A stretch of 64,000 bases of DNA, taken from positions 46,597 to 110,596 of the forward strand of contig NZ_CAJZCE010000009.1 in assembly GCF_914768025.1 (NCBI RefSeq), in the 5' to 3' direction. Position numbers and translations under genes: made by a program. Below, piece after piece: positions 20,017-29,400 of this stretch (the first letter of the stretch is position 1; the number at the start of each line of letters is the position of its first letter). Under the pieces are notes generated by a model. The model ran no database searches. It worked only from the letters and a program-made list of their open reading frames with translations, and had not been told where the DNA came from. This DNA comes from Snodgrassella gandavensis (lineage in GTDB: Bacteria; Pseudomonadota; Gammaproteobacteria; Burkholderiales; Neisseriaceae).

Positions 20017-20399
20017 TGCTTATGCTTTTGTTGTTTCCCAGATTTCTATTCTGCCACAAACTGGTTAAAGTATTGTTATTTTGGTTTTATGGATATTGAC
20101 GATTTGATCATTTTCCTGCTGAGTAAGTATTCAGGCTGCCCAGTAAAATCTACTTTGATATATATTAGTAAATTATCATAAAAATTAATAATAAAATCCT
20201 GTTTTTATATTAATATATGTTTATAAATGCAATAAATTGGTGGCTAAGTTGGTTGAATCGCTGCACAATTAAGCCTGTTTATAATGGAAATGGGGATTAA
20301 GTATATTCTAGAGGGTGTGGGAATGTAATTAATACCTGACTGGTGCGCAAATTATTGTTTTGATTCATATAATAATAAGCGCGCAATCATGGAGATGAT
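20017..20399. other. Divergent intergenic region between antiporter and fumC
   Basis: About 380 AT-rich bases that must hold both promoters. At ~20128 there is a sequence one base off a 12-base Neisseriaceae DNA-uptake dialect (reverse strand GGGCAGCCTGAA), but single occurrences like this prove nothing. Confidence 0.4.
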
Positions 20400-21788
20400 A
20401 TGAATACACGTATTGAACATGACAGCATGGGTGAAATCGCTGTATCTGAAAATGTTTATTGGGGTGCGCAAACTCAGCGTAGCCTACAGAATTTTGACAT
20501 TGGCGGTGAAACTTTGCCACCAGCAATGATTCAGGCAATGGCTCTGGTTAAAAAGGCAGCCGCATTAACCAATCAGCAGCTTGGACGCATCAGCGATGAA
20601 TGTGCCGGTCTGATTGTGCAGGCTGCTGAACGTATTCTCGCAGGCGAACTGGCTGACCAGTTTCCATTAGTAGTATGGCAAACCGGTTCTGGTACTCAGA
20701 GCAATATGAATATGAATGAAGTTCTGGCCAATGTGGCCAATGAAATCGCCGGCCAGCCACGCGGCAGCTATAAACCGGTGCATCCGAATGATCATGTGAA
20801 TCATGCCCAGTCTACCAATGATTCATTTCCGACTGCTATTCATGTTGCTACAGCCATTCAGATTAACCAGCATCTGATTCCTGCTGTGCAGGCTTTACGG
20901 GATACGCTAGCTGCTAAAGCTGAAGCTTTTAACGATATTGTTAAAATTGGCCGTACTCATTTGCAGGATGCAACACCGTTAACACTAGGGCAGGAATTCA
21001 GTGGTTATGTCAGCCAGCTAGATCATGGCTTGGCACGTTTGCAGCAGGCATTGCATTGGTTGTATGAATTGCCATTGGGCGGTACAGCAGTGGGTACTGG
21101 CTTGAATAGCCATCCTCAATATGCTGAAAAGGCTGCGGCAAAACTGGCAGAACTGACAGGTTTACCATTTGTTACTGCACCCAATAAATTTGAAGCCCTC
21201 GCTGGGCGGGATGCTGTGGTATTTGCTTCAGGCAGCCTGAAAACGCTGGCTGTAAGTCTGAATAAGATTGCCAATGATATCCGCTGGCTGGCCAGTGGCC
21301 CGCGCTGTGGTATTGGTGAAATCACCATTCCGGCCAATGAGCCAGGCTCAAGTATTATGCCGGGTAAAGTAAATCCAACACAGTGCGAAGCGATGACTAT
21401 GGTGGCTGCACAGGTGATGGGTAACGATGCGACAATTACTGTAGCAGGTGCTTCCGGTAATTTTGAACTGAATGTGTTCATGCCGGTGCTGGTGTTTAAC
21501 ATTCTGCAATCAGTGCGTTTACTGGCAGATGCATGCAATAGCTTTAATCTGCGCTGTGCAGAAGGAATAGAACCGGTACGTGAAAAAATTGATGCCAATT
21601 TGCATCATTCACTGATGCTGGTTACTGCACTGAATCGCCATATTGGCTATGAAAAGGCCGCCAAGATTGCCAAAACCGCTTATGCACAAAATACCAGCCT
21701 GAAACAGGCTGCGATTGAGCTTGGCTTTCTGACTGCGGAAGAATTTGATAAATGGGTAGTTCCTGAAGATATGATTGCTCCGCATTAA
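20400..21788 (+). CDS. fumC: Class II fumarate hydratase (FumC)
   Basis: FumC interconverts fumarate and malate in the TCA cycle without an iron-sulfur cluster. Landmarks are [14 protein letters not shown] near the N-terminus, [14 protein letters not shown] at ~99-112, [19 protein letters not shown] at ~131-149, [14 protein letters not shown] and the superfamily signature [16 protein letters not shown]. Length 462 is typical. GGAGATGAT-like sequence precedes ATG 20400. A strong terminator follows at 21806. Since the window also has a soluble fumarate-reductase-type enzyme, fumarate made by this enzyme could feed that electron sink in low oxygen; this link is inference. Confidence 0.96.
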   Translation: MNTRIEHDSMGEIAVSENVYWGAQTQRSLQNFDIGGETLPPAMIQAMALVKKAAALTNQQLGRISDECAGLIVQAAERILAGELADQFPLVVWQTGSGTQSNMNMNEVLANVANEIAGQPRGSYKPVHPNDHVNHAQSTNDSFPTAIHVATAIQINQHLIPAVQALRDTLAAKAEAFNDIVKIGRTHLQDATPLTLGQEFSGYVSQLDHGLARLQQALHWLYELPLGGTAVGTGLNSHPQYAEKAAAKLAELTGLPFVTAPNKFEALAGRDAVVFASGSLKTLAVSLNKIANDIRWLASGPRCGIGEITIPANEPGSSIMPGKVNPTQCEAMTMVAAQVMGNDATITVAGASGNFELNVFMPVLVFNILQSVRLLADACNSFNLRCAEGIEPVREKIDANLHHSLMLVTALNRHIGYEKAAKIAKTAYAQNTSLKQAAIELGFLTAEEFDKWVVPEDMIAPH

Positions 21789-21805
21789 TGTTGTAAGCTA
21801 GCTTA

Positions 21806-21843
21806 AAAGCCACATTGTGATGAATATTCAATGTGGCTTTTTT
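21806..21843 (+). terminator. Intrinsic terminator after fumC
   Basis: A perfect 12-bp stem (21806-21817 with 21829-21840, arm AAAGCCACATTG) with an 11-base loop runs into six T. Confidence 0.9.
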
Positions 21844-21916
21844 GTTGCGACGCTTTTCGGTAATATGGAATTGGACTGCTTTGTTTTGTGTAATGAGTTA
21901 CTGCTATCACCAGACT

Positions 21917-22360
21917 TTATTTCTTTTTATTGTCAGTTTCTGGTAGTAAACGTGCCTCTACCCGAACATAGCGGTTTTTATCCAGTAATTGTAAGCGTAC
22001 GCCATTAGGGTCATTAATAATGCGCCATGAGTCAACGAAACCCAGCGTGCCCGTGCCGGTGCGCTCATCTTCAATATTAGAACACAACTTGTTGATACCA
22101 GACGGCCGGCTTAAGTGCAGGGTATGGTGAAAATCGTGATAAGTACCATTTATCTGGTTACAGCCAAAATAAGCGAAGTATTGATGGGTATGAGGGTCAA
22201 AACGGATGCGTGCAGACGCATCAGGCGTAGGTTCGCCATTCAGGGTACGAATTTGCCAGTTACCGGATAAATATCTGGTATTGGGCTTGTATGTAAAAGC
22301 ACAGGCATTAAGCACAAGCAGAGTGGCTACACAGGCCAGAATCGATTTTAGCTTCTTCAT
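21917..22360 (-). CDS. Lipoprotein with META (HslJ-like) domain
   Basis: The N-terminus KKLKSILACVATLLVLNAC is a lipoprotein signal with lipobox LNAC, so the mature protein starts at Cys20 and sits in the outer or inner membrane. The rest resembles a META/HslJ domain: LSGNWQIRTLNGEP, RIRFDP, YFAYFGCNQINGTY. Related proteins are heat-inducible or affect stress and novobiocin tolerance; the molecular function is unknown. It is 147 residues and monocistronic, ending 70 bases after the fumC terminator (convergent). Confidence 0.8.
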   Translation of the reverse strand: MKKLKSILACVATLLVLNACAFTYKPNTRYLSGNWQIRTLNGEPTPDASARIRFDPHTHQYFAYFGCNQINGTYHDFHHTLHLSRPSGINKLCSNIEDERTGTGTLGFVDSWRIINDPNGVRLQLLDKNRYVRVEARLLPETDNKKK

Positions 22361-22443
22361 TTTAGAATTTCGTTAGGTTGTTAATTAATATTGATTATAA
22401 CTTGTAAGTTTATCATTTTTTTAATTTTATCCGACTAGGTGCA

Positions 22444-23283
22444 TTATTGCTGGGATTCGCGCTGCTGCTTATATAAACGTAACCAAGCAAGTGCATCAGC
22501 TTTCTGCTGTTCACTGCCGTATTGTAAATCACGCATCGCACGGCGATAACTGGCTTGCTCCTGAGCCTTGGCGATTTGCTGTTGCTGGAATGAGTCCTGA
22601 TTATCGGGAACACGCCGTTGTAATTGCTGGGTTTGTGCTTTGGCCATGGCTTTGGCAATCAGTGCGGCCGGATCGATGCTACTGGCTGATTTGGTTGCCG
22701 GTGTGGCTGTAATTGCTGTTTTTTGCTGGCGTGCATGCAATTGCTGTTCTTTCTCGCGTTGTAAGCGTTGCAGGCGGGCTGTGCGGTGCTGAAAACGTGC
22801 ATTGGCTTGTGTGGCAGCGGCAAAACGCTCGTCCTGCAGGTTTTCGGCCAATTGCCGAGCTCGGGGCAGCCAATGTTCTGGTACTGGCTGCATGCTGATA
22901 CAGTCTACCGGACAGGGCTCAATGCATAATTCACATCCGCTGCATTCATTGCTGATAACGGTGTGCATTTGTTTGGTAGCGCCCAGAATGGCATCAACCG
23001 GACAAGCTTTGATGCAGGCAGTACAACCAATGCATTCTGCTTCATCAATCACAGCTATTGCTTTGGGCTGCTCCGCTTTGAGCAGGTCGGCAGGAGGCTG
23101 TACTGGCACATTCAGTAATTGCGCCAAATCCCTGATGACCGTAACACCACCCGGGGTGCACAAGTTAATGGCAGCCTCACCTCGGCTTAACGCTTGTGCA
23201 TATGGAGAACATCCCTGATAACCACATTGCCTGCATTGTGTTTGGGGTAGGAGCCGGTCAATGTGTTCTGAAGCAATAGACAT
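22444..23283 (-). CDS. rsxB: RnfB/RsxB-like ferredoxin-type protein, stand-alone
   Basis: The protein has an N-terminal four-cysteine Fe-S motif (C17, C20, C25, C42, with [12 protein letters not shown]) and two 4Fe-4S ferredoxin motifs (C84/87/90/94 and C114/117/120/124). This is the soluble core of RnfB/RsxB. The usual N-terminal membrane anchor is absent and no other rnf/rsx genes are nearby. The C-terminal ~130 residues are Gln/Ala/Arg-rich and probably helical or coiled. Such orphan RnfB proteins occur in beta-proteobacteria, where they are thought to donate electrons in the cytoplasm; the partner here is unknown. Confidence 0.88.
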   Translation of the reverse strand: MSIASEHIDRLLPQTQCRQCGYQGCSPYAQALSRGEAAINLCTPGGVTVIRDLAQLLNVPVQPPADLLKAEQPKAIAVIDEAECIGCTACIKACPVDAILGATKQMHTVISNECSGCELCIEPCPVDCISMQPVPEHWLPRARQLAENLQDERFAAATQANARFQHRTARLQRLQREKEQQLHARQQKTAITATPATKSASSIDPAALIAKAMAKAQTQQLQRRVPDNQDSFQQQQIAKAQEQASYRRAMRDLQYGSEQQKADALAWLRLYKQQRESQQ

Positions 23284-23430
23284 GATAAAACTGCGAAGCT
23301 GAATACTGGAAAACAGCTATTCTAACATACAGGCCAAGCAGCAAATTTGCAGACATATTCAGGCCTTTTTTCTGAAGACAGATGTACCCGTTGCCTGTAC
23401 ATACCGTGATGATATTTGAATTTATGCTGA

Positions 23431-24831
23431 TTAATAGTTAGGCCTTGTGTTTATTGTCCAGCCTCCACCCAAAGCCTGATACAGTGAAACCTGTGCGTTC
23501 AGATAATCGGCCTTACTCTGAATAAGCTGGCTTTGTACACTAAGCAGATTACGCTGGCTATCCAGCACATCCAGATAGGGAGAATAACCGGCGCGGTAGC
23601 GATTGGTTGCGTGGTGCAAGGCATTGGCCAGTGCATCATGCTCCATCCCCAGAGCCTGCTCCTGTTGCTGCAAGCGATAGCTGGCAGATAGCTGGTCTTC
23701 GACTTCTTTTAGTGCAGTCAGCACGGTTTTGCGATAATTCCAAGCCGCTTCGTTCCGTTTGGCCACTTTCAGGTCAAAATTGGCCTGAATTTTGCCTCCT
23801 TCGAAGATAGGTGCCAGTATACTGCCGCCTATGCTCCATATATTAACTGGTTCTTTAATGGGGGCAGTAGAAAACACACGGCCAAGTGTGGCACTGATTT
23901 TTACTGATGGTAAAAATTCTGCCTGTGCCGAAGCCAGATTGGCGTCACTGGCGGCCAGTAATAATGATGACTGCACGATATCCGGGCGGTTTTTCATCAG
24001 ATCGGATGGCAGTATGGCAGGAATGGTTGGTGCATGCAGCTCAGATAGTGATAAGCCACGTTCGATAGTGCGGCTGTTACTGCCTGCCAGCATACTCAGT
24101 GCATGTTCCTGCTGGCTGATGCTGGATTGAATCACTGGAATCTGTTGCAGCGTGGCCGCATACTCTGCTTGTGCCTGATTAAGTTCCAGTTGTGAGGTAT
24201 AGCCGACATTGGCCTTGGACTGGGCAATTTTGAGTTCACGCTGACGTGCATCCAATGTTTTTTGCAGAAGATTCAGCTTTTCGTCCAGTGCACGCAGGGT
24301 AATATAGGATTTAACTGTGGTAGCAATGACACTGAGGCGGATAGCTGCTGCAGCAATTTCGGTAGCCTGCCGGCTTAGGCGGCCAGCTTTAAACGCATTA
24401 CGGTTTTTACCAAATATATCTAGTTCATAGGCTGCCTGAAAAACCGGCTGTTCAACTCTGGTAATGGTAGCCACGCCAAAGGCATTCAGGCTTTTTTGCC
24501 GGGTAGTACCACCACTGGCATCGAGACTGGGTAATAATGAAGCGCGCGAGGCATGTTCCTGAGCCAGTGCTTCCTGTATCCGCGTTTGTGCCAGAGCAAT
24601 ATCGACGTTGTTGGCAAGAGCCTCGTTGATGAGTTGATCTAAAACCGGATCATTCAGTTGTGTCCACCACTGTGCATCCGCATTTTGTGTTGTTTGAGTA
24701 TATTGTTCGTGCCATTGTGCCGGTGCTTCTACTCGTGCTGTTGCCGGAATACTCGGAATCCGGGGAATACAGCCACTTACACAGATGGAGAGTGCTGTTA
24801 GTGCAAAAAGTTGGACTAAAGATGCTTTCAT
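23431..24831 (-). CDS. Outer-membrane efflux lipoprotein, NodT/OprM type
   Basis: This is the outer-membrane channel of a tripartite exporter. Residues 1-21 are a lipoprotein signal with lipobox ending VSGC. Two outer-membrane-efflux repeats follow, with AQWWTQLNDPVLDQLINEALANN split around residues ~54-76, QAAYELDIFGKNR and AALKEVEDQLSASYRL-like helices. A C-terminal SPYLDVLDSQRNLL motif is typical of TolC-family proteins. Length 466 fits. Its start overlaps the 3' end of the emrA-like gene by four bases, so the three efflux genes form one operon read from emrB. Confidence 0.9.
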   Translation of the reverse strand: MKASLVQLFALTALSICVSGCIPRIPSIPATARVEAPAQWHEQYTQTTQNADAQWWTQLNDPVLDQLINEALANNVDIALAQTRIQEALAQEHASRASLLPSLDASGGTTRQKSLNAFGVATITRVEQPVFQAAYELDIFGKNRNAFKAGRLSRQATEIAAAAIRLSVIATTVKSYITLRALDEKLNLLQKTLDARQRELKIAQSKANVGYTSQLELNQAQAEYAATLQQIPVIQSSISQQEHALSMLAGSNSRTIERGLSLSELHAPTIPAILPSDLMKNRPDIVQSSLLLAASDANLASAQAEFLPSVKISATLGRVFSTAPIKEPVNIWSIGGSILAPIFEGGKIQANFDLKVAKRNEAAWNYRKTVLTALKEVEDQLSASYRLQQQEQALGMEHDALANALHHATNRYRAGYSPYLDVLDSQRNLLSVQSQLIQSKADYLNAQVSLYQALGGGWTINTRPNY

Positions 24832-26087
24832 GCTTTCACTCTGGTTGTGTCAATACTCACCACCACTGACATGCCCGGGCGCAAGCGTTCGAAAAATTCA
24901 TTATGGTTATCAATGCGGATACGTACGGCAATACGCTGCGGTACTTTAACAAAGTTACCTGTGGTGGTGTCCGGTTTGATGACAGAAAATTCACTACCGG
25001 CAGCAGGAGAAATTTTTTCTACGGTACCACTGATTTTGGCACCATTAAGTGCATCTACGGTAAACCATGCTGGCTGGCCAACGCGAATATGGGCTGTCTG
25101 TGCTTCCTTGAAGTTGGCTACTACCCATTTGCGTTCCGGTACCAGAAACATTAATTGTGTGCCTGCATTGACTAGCTGACCGTTTTTAACGCTAATTTCA
25201 CTCAAGCGGCCATTTTCCGGTGCGCGCACGACTGTATTGGACAGGTCGATCTGTGCCAGCCCCAGTTGAGCGTGTGCATTATCTACGTTCGCTTTCAGGC
25301 CACTTTTATTGACATGAGTACTTTTCAAGTCTTCCTGAGCCACACGATATTGTGCTTTGGCTTGGGCTACGCCGGTTTGAGCCTGTTTCAATGCAGCACG
25401 TGTCTGGTCACGCTCGCGTAAAGACAACGAGCCATCGGCTACCAGTATGTTTACACGAGCCATGTCTGCCTGTGCTTTTTCCAGCTGTGCCTGTGCGTTG
25501 GCAATATCCGCTGCACGTGCCGCCAGTGTGGCTTCTTTACTGCGGCGATTTTGCTCATAATTGGCCAGACTACTGTCTTGCAGGCCAATTCCGGCTTCAG
25601 CAGCTGCAACTTTTTGTTTGTAGATACGGTCATCAATCTGGATTAATGGCTGGCCGGCTTTAACGTCGTCAAAATCCTGTACATATACTTTAGTCACGTA
25701 TCCAGTAACCTGCGGGCTGATGATTGTGGTTTGGCCGCGTACGTAGGCATTATCGGTAGAGACCATGGAATTGCGAAATGGTGGTAATTGCCAGGCGCGT
25801 AGAATCATCAGGACACCCAGCATCAGTATCAGTACCAGCATGGCAGTAACAAACCATTTACGTTGTGGTGGTTGCCACTGGCTGGCTACTGGCTGGGCAG
25901 GCTGTGGATTACTTTTGTCTGCTGCTGTAGAACTACCTGCTGACTGATTCGACCCAGCCTGACTACCGGCTACCTGTGCGGATGTTTGCCCGCTACCAGT
26001 ACTGCTGGCGGATGATAACGGTTTTTCAGTCTGGTTTTGGTCAGTTTCTGGGATTTGGTCAGGTTTGTTTGGCGGTGTGTTAGTCAT
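24828..26087 (-). CDS. emrA: EmrA/HlyD-type membrane fusion protein
   Basis: EmrA-type adaptors link an inner-membrane MFS pump to an outer-membrane channel. Here a low-complexity cytoplasmic leader of ~75 residues rich in Ser, Gln, Ala and Pro precedes one membrane segment (WFVTAMLVLILMLGVLMIL, ~78-96). Then come the lipoyl half-motif TDNAYVRGQTTIISPQVTGY, a long helical hairpin (~150-250), and ENGRLSEISVKNGQLVNAG. AGAGGA precedes the ATG at 26087. The gene lies 14 bases after emrB. The leader is longer than in E. coli EmrA and may be disordered. Confidence 0.9.
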   Translation of the reverse strand: MTNTPPNKPDQIPETDQNQTEKPLSSASSTGSGQTSAQVAGSQAGSNQSAGSSTAADKSNPQPAQPVASQWQPPQRKWFVTAMLVLILMLGVLMILRAWQLPPFRNSMVSTDNAYVRGQTTIISPQVTGYVTKVYVQDFDDVKAGQPLIQIDDRIYKQKVAAAEAGIGLQDSSLANYEQNRRSKEATLAARAADIANAQAQLEKAQADMARVNILVADGSLSLRERDQTRAALKQAQTGVAQAKAQYRVAQEDLKSTHVNKSGLKANVDNAHAQLGLAQIDLSNTVVRAPENGRLSEISVKNGQLVNAGTQLMFLVPERKWVVANFKEAQTAHIRVGQPAWFTVDALNGAKISGTVEKISPAAGSEFSVIKPDTTTGNFVKVPQRIAVRIRIDNHNEFFERLRPGMSVVVSIDTTRVKA

Positions 26088-26101
26088 TATAATCCTCTAT
26101 A

Positions 26102-27781
26102 TTATTGTTTTGGCGGTTCCTGCATCGCACGCTGGCGGGCTGCTGCAAAATTTTTCAGCTCAAGTCCAATTGGATTGGTGCCATGCACCTGATGCCACCA
26201 GCGATGCGCGCCGACAACCAGAAAACAGATTAACGAACCGATACCGACTGTCACAAATAAATCATTGTAGGCCGCTACCTGTGCCAGCATGCTATCCTGC
26301 TGAATCAGTTTGCTGACACCATACGCATGATTCCATGTGCTGTCGAAGCTGAAACGCTCGCTGGCAAGTGCATTTTGCTGGATTAGGTGGTTAACCTGCG
26401 GGTCTGTAAGATACGAACCATCGGCACTATTGATTAAATGTACCCGTGTCCGGATAGTGATAAATGCATTAAGCAAGGCTGAACCAATCAGTCCGCCAAC
26501 TGTCTGGGAAAAACCGAATACTGCGGAGAAACTCATAATGTATACCGAGTCTTTTGAAATAGCCCGAATCAGCCCCTCCATCATTACTGGACCGAAGAAA
26601 AACAGGGAGGCGAAGGCAATCATAAATTCCGGAATATAGAAATTGACCGGTCGTGACCACTGATTTTGCCCGACTTCCATAAAACTGGCCATGGCAATAA
26701 TGGCAAATGAAATAACCAGAGGTAATTTAATATCGGTAGGTTTGAATGTGAATACGCTGGTAATCAGCCCCAGTGCCGCACCACAGGAAGTAACAGCATA
26801 AAAATGCATCATTTGGTCGTTACTCAAACCTAATACAGTCATTAAACCGGCAGCACCCATATTTTGCTCAGATAGGGCAACTCGAATCAGTGAGCCAAAA
26901 ATCAGGATTTGAAGCATTCCGTTGGTGTGCATCATCCATTTGATATCAAGCATCGGCCGTTTACGATTGTATTCAATGATAACGGAAAGCATACAGCACA
27001 CGACACCGGCTACAAATAGCCAGCCAATCCAGTCTTTGTCCCACCACACAATTCTTCCCTGTACGGCTCCGGCAGAAATAAACGCAATACCGGCTGCCAT
27101 TAAGGGAAAGCTGATGAGGTCAGTTTTTTCAAATGATTTTTCCAGATAGCCGGAGGGAATGGGCAATAGCCATACTGCTGCGCATACCAGCAGTGCCATT
27201 CCTAACTGAAAGCTGAATACAAGCTGAAACTGTTCGTGCTGTAACAGTAGGGGAGAGATGAATCTTGTCAGCGGCTGACTAAGCTGGGTTAGCCCCAGAC
27301 CAAGTATGATGCCTTTAGCGCGATGAATGGTTGGCATGGCCTGCATCATATAATACATGGCCATGCTGTTTAAACTGCCGCCTACAAGCCCGCTCATACC
27401 GCGGGCGAATAATTCCATATGATAGCTATGGAAAAAAAATTGTAGGCTATTGGTCAGTATCAGCCCCAGAATAATGTAACTTACATAACGCGGCAGGCCG
27501 AAATTCTGGCGGATTTTGAATAATAATACGCTAATAATGGCACTGAACATGTAATAGGATACTTGTATCCAGCCGCCCTGTTCAGGCGTCAGCCCTAGAT
27601 AACCTTGCATCTGCGGAATATTGGCCAGCATCATGCCATTGGTAAATCCGGCAGTTAAACCGACAAGTACACCGATGATGCCATAGCAAACACGCCGTTG
27701 CCACGGATGGTCTGGGAACGAGGGCGAACCTGCCATCATGGGGCGTTCATGCGGTTTTAACTGATAAGTAGTATGAGACAT
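26102..27781 (-). CDS. emrB: DHA2-family multidrug MFS transporter (EmrB-like)
   Basis: A 559-residue, ~14-helix major facilitator of the DHA2 family, first gene of the efflux operon with the EmrA-like adaptor and NodT-type channel. Visible are GFTNGMMLANIPQMQGYLGLTPEQGGWIQVSYYMF split over residues ~45-80, ARGMSGLVGGSLNSMAMYYM around ~130, and a large C-terminal loop with FITIRTRVHL typical of EmrB relatives. Substrates cannot be predicted; fatty acids, bile salts and hydrophobic drugs are known for relatives. No regulator gene (MarR/LysR) adjoins it. Confidence 0.88.
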   Translation of the reverse strand: MSHTTYQLKPHERPMMAGSPSFPDHPWQRRVCYGIIGVLVGLTAGFTNGMMLANIPQMQGYLGLTPEQGGWIQVSYYMFSAIISVLLFKIRQNFGLPRYVSYIILGLILTNSLQFFFHSYHMELFARGMSGLVGGSLNSMAMYYMMQAMPTIHRAKGIILGLGLTQLSQPLTRFISPLLLQHEQFQLVFSFQLGMALLVCAAVWLLPIPSGYLEKSFEKTDLISFPLMAAGIAFISAGAVQGRIVWWDKDWIGWLFVAGVVCCMLSVIIEYNRKRPMLDIKWMMHTNGMLQILIFGSLIRVALSEQNMGAAGLMTVLGLSNDQMMHFYAVTSCGAALGLITSVFTFKPTDIKLPLVISFAIIAMASFMEVGQNQWSRPVNFYIPEFMIAFASLFFFGPVMMEGLIRAISKDSVYIMSFSAVFGFSQTVGGLIGSALLNAFITIRTRVHLINSADGSYLTDPQVNHLIQQNALASERFSFDSTWNHAYGVSKLIQQDSMLAQVAAYNDLFVTVGIGSLICFLVVGAHRWWHQVHGTNPIGLELKNFAAARQRAMQEPPKQ

Positions 27782-28175
27782 GGAATTTTTACTGCCATAT
27801 ATGATTTGTTTTAGCAGCTACAATTAAAAATGCCATCCATTAATCCTGAATAAATCCAGATGGATGGACAGTTTAGGTATTGCCTGAATCATTTTAAAAC
27901 AAAATATTGATTTCTGCGAACAATGATTTAGCTAATGTAATAATAACCTGATATTAGCAAAGTGTAGATTAAATTACTGTTTTTATAATGGTTTTATAAT
28001 CCAGTCTGTTTCAGGTTATTGATAATTGCGTTAAGAAAATTTTGATAATTTTATGTATTACAACGATTTATCTGATTTATTCATGTGTAACCAAGAGTAT
28101 GTGTTAGTATCTTATTTAAATTATATGAATAAATAACATATTGTATCTGAGTGGTATAGAAAATTTGGCAAAGAG
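27782..28175. other. AT-rich intergenic region upstream of the efflux operon
   Basis: About 390 bases, very AT-rich, with no gene visible. It should carry the promoter of the minus-strand efflux operon near its left end. Confidence 0.4.
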
Positions 28176-28198
28176 AAAAGCTCCTGACAGAGCTTTTT
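28176..28198. terminator. Short bidirectional terminator hairpin
   Basis: AAAAGCTC (28176-28183) pairs with GAGCTTTT (28190-28197) around a six-base loop, A- and T-rich on both flanks. It lies just past the 3' end of the decayed minus-strand ORF at 28204. Confidence 0.7.
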
Positions 28199-28203
28199 AA
28201 AAA

Positions 28204-28514
28204 TTAATTTTCTTCTACATCTCGGGCAATGGATTCATCAAATTCTTTTTTTCCTTTCTGATTCGTTCAACAACGGCGTTGTAGTCAGTTCCTTGTAAAT
28301 ATGCCGGTGCCAGTTGGGGATTCAATGATTAAATTAACATGTTAATGTCTGATATATGCCCTAATGTGCAAGCACATGCATATACAGTCAGATCTGGATA
28401 AAAGTTGTATTTTTGCTGAAGATCCTGAGCAAATTGATCAATATTAGCAAACAGCTCATTTGCGCGCGTATTGATTTCAGCTAAATGTTCCAGTTGAATT
28501 TCTGTTTCATCCAT
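28204..28514 (-). pseudogene. Decayed small acidic ORF with one in-frame stop and one frameshift
   Basis: On the minus strand, ATG 28514 opens a 61-residue frame (DETEIQLEHLAEINTRANEL... ending HISDINMLI). It stops at TAA 28331-28329. The same frame then continues as SLNPQLAPAYLQGTDYNAVV followed by ERIRKEKK. A run of seven A breaks the frame there; with six A it would read EFDESIARDVEEN and a TAA at 28206-28204, right before a terminator. The joined product would be about 102 residues. I do not recognise the family. It starts five bases after another decayed ORF, an arrangement like toxin/immunity or effector relics. Confidence 0.55.
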
Positions 28515-28519
28515 TTAGT

Positions 28520-28697
28520 TTACCAATGATGATTAATTGCACCGCCAGATAAGTCAAAAATACTTTGTCCTCGACAATATTGTATGTAGTCCCACTTTGA
28601 TGAAATGCTATATTCAGAATTTTCTTTTCGGGACACAATACATATTGAGATGTCCAATATTAGAGTTAGATGCCAGATATAAATCAATGTGGTTCAT
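28520..28697 (-). pseudogene. Decayed ORF upstream of the previous one
   Basis: On the minus strand ATG 28697 begins NHIDLYLASNSNIGHLNMYC and soon meets a TGA. Shifting frame in the A-rich stretch around 28620 gives ENSEYSISSKWDYIQYCRG and then QSIFDLSGGAINHHW, ending at TAA 28522-28520. The two halves read as one protein-like sequence broken by a frameshift. Family not recognised. It could equally be the 3' end of a longer lost gene, since the start is not certain. Confidence 0.45.
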
Positions 28698-29082
28698 TAT
28701 CTTTTTTCTTTTTTAAATAGCTGTTTATATTATTATTCTGATTAGAATTTTGTTGGCTGCATTTGTATTTAGTATTGGAAACTTAAAACAGCCAGCGTGA
28801 TTAAGGTAATTTTTTAACATAATGATTCTTAATTACATCTGATTGAAATTTGAGTTTGTACAATGTAAATTTTATTTAGTAATAAAGCAAGCTAATTTTT
28901 AGGGTTTCTGCCTGCTTTTTTATTTATTATTAATAAGATAAAATGGTGAGGATATTTTTAAAATAGGCTGTGAATTGAATTTTTCTACTTCATCTAGGCT
29001 GACCAGCTAAGTAATCAACTAAAATTTATGCGCCATAACAAAAAAGATACCTCTTGATTGAGTACAGTATCTTTAGCTAAAA
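28698..29082. other. AT-rich stretch without gene
   Basis: About 385 very AT-rich bases. I see no ORF or RNA that I would defend. Confidence 0.4.
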
Positions 29083-29115
29083 AAATATAGCGTAACCACT
29101 GGTTACGCTATATTT
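29083..29115 (-). terminator. Terminator of tRNA-Thr
   Basis: A perfect 15-bp stem (29083-29097 with 29101-29115, arm AAATATAGCGTAACC) with a three-base loop lies directly 3' of the minus-strand tRNA. It runs into T-rich sequence on that strand. Confidence 0.85.
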
Positions 29116-29121
29116 ATTAAT

Positions 29122-29197
29122 TGGTGCCGGCACCAAGAGTCGAACTCGGGACCTTCTGATTACAAGTCAGCTGCTCTACCAACTGAGCTATGCCGGC
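29122..29197 (-). tRNA. tRNA-Thr (anticodon TGT)
   Basis: The minus strand gives a 76-nt cloverleaf starting GCCGGCATAGCTCAGTTGG and ending GTGCCGGCACCA with encoded CCA. The acceptor stem GCCGGC.. pairs with ..GCCGGC, the T-loop is GAGTTCGACTC, and the anticodon loop CTTGTAA places TGT at positions 34-36 (29164-29162), reading ACA. It stands alone, followed by its own terminator. Confidence 0.95.
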
Positions 29198-29400
29198 GAA
29201 AGAGATGCGCATTATGCGCAATAAAATTAAATTGTGCAAGACCTTTTGAGATTTATTTTTTATTTTTTAAATAAGCTGCTGTTTTTTTGGTTAATTAAAA
29301 TATTCAAGCTTTGGCTTGTGGGCGACAAACTATAACTATTTTTTATATCGCTCTATATTATAATAAAGAGTTTTATTTATTTTTAATGGGGAGTGTCTGG

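Noticed and set aside
21230..21241. AGGCAGCCTGAA, identical to a Kingella-type DNA uptake sequence
   Set aside because: It lies inside fumC and encodes conserved residues. I found no second exact copy by eye, whereas a true uptake sequence should recur many times in 64 kb.
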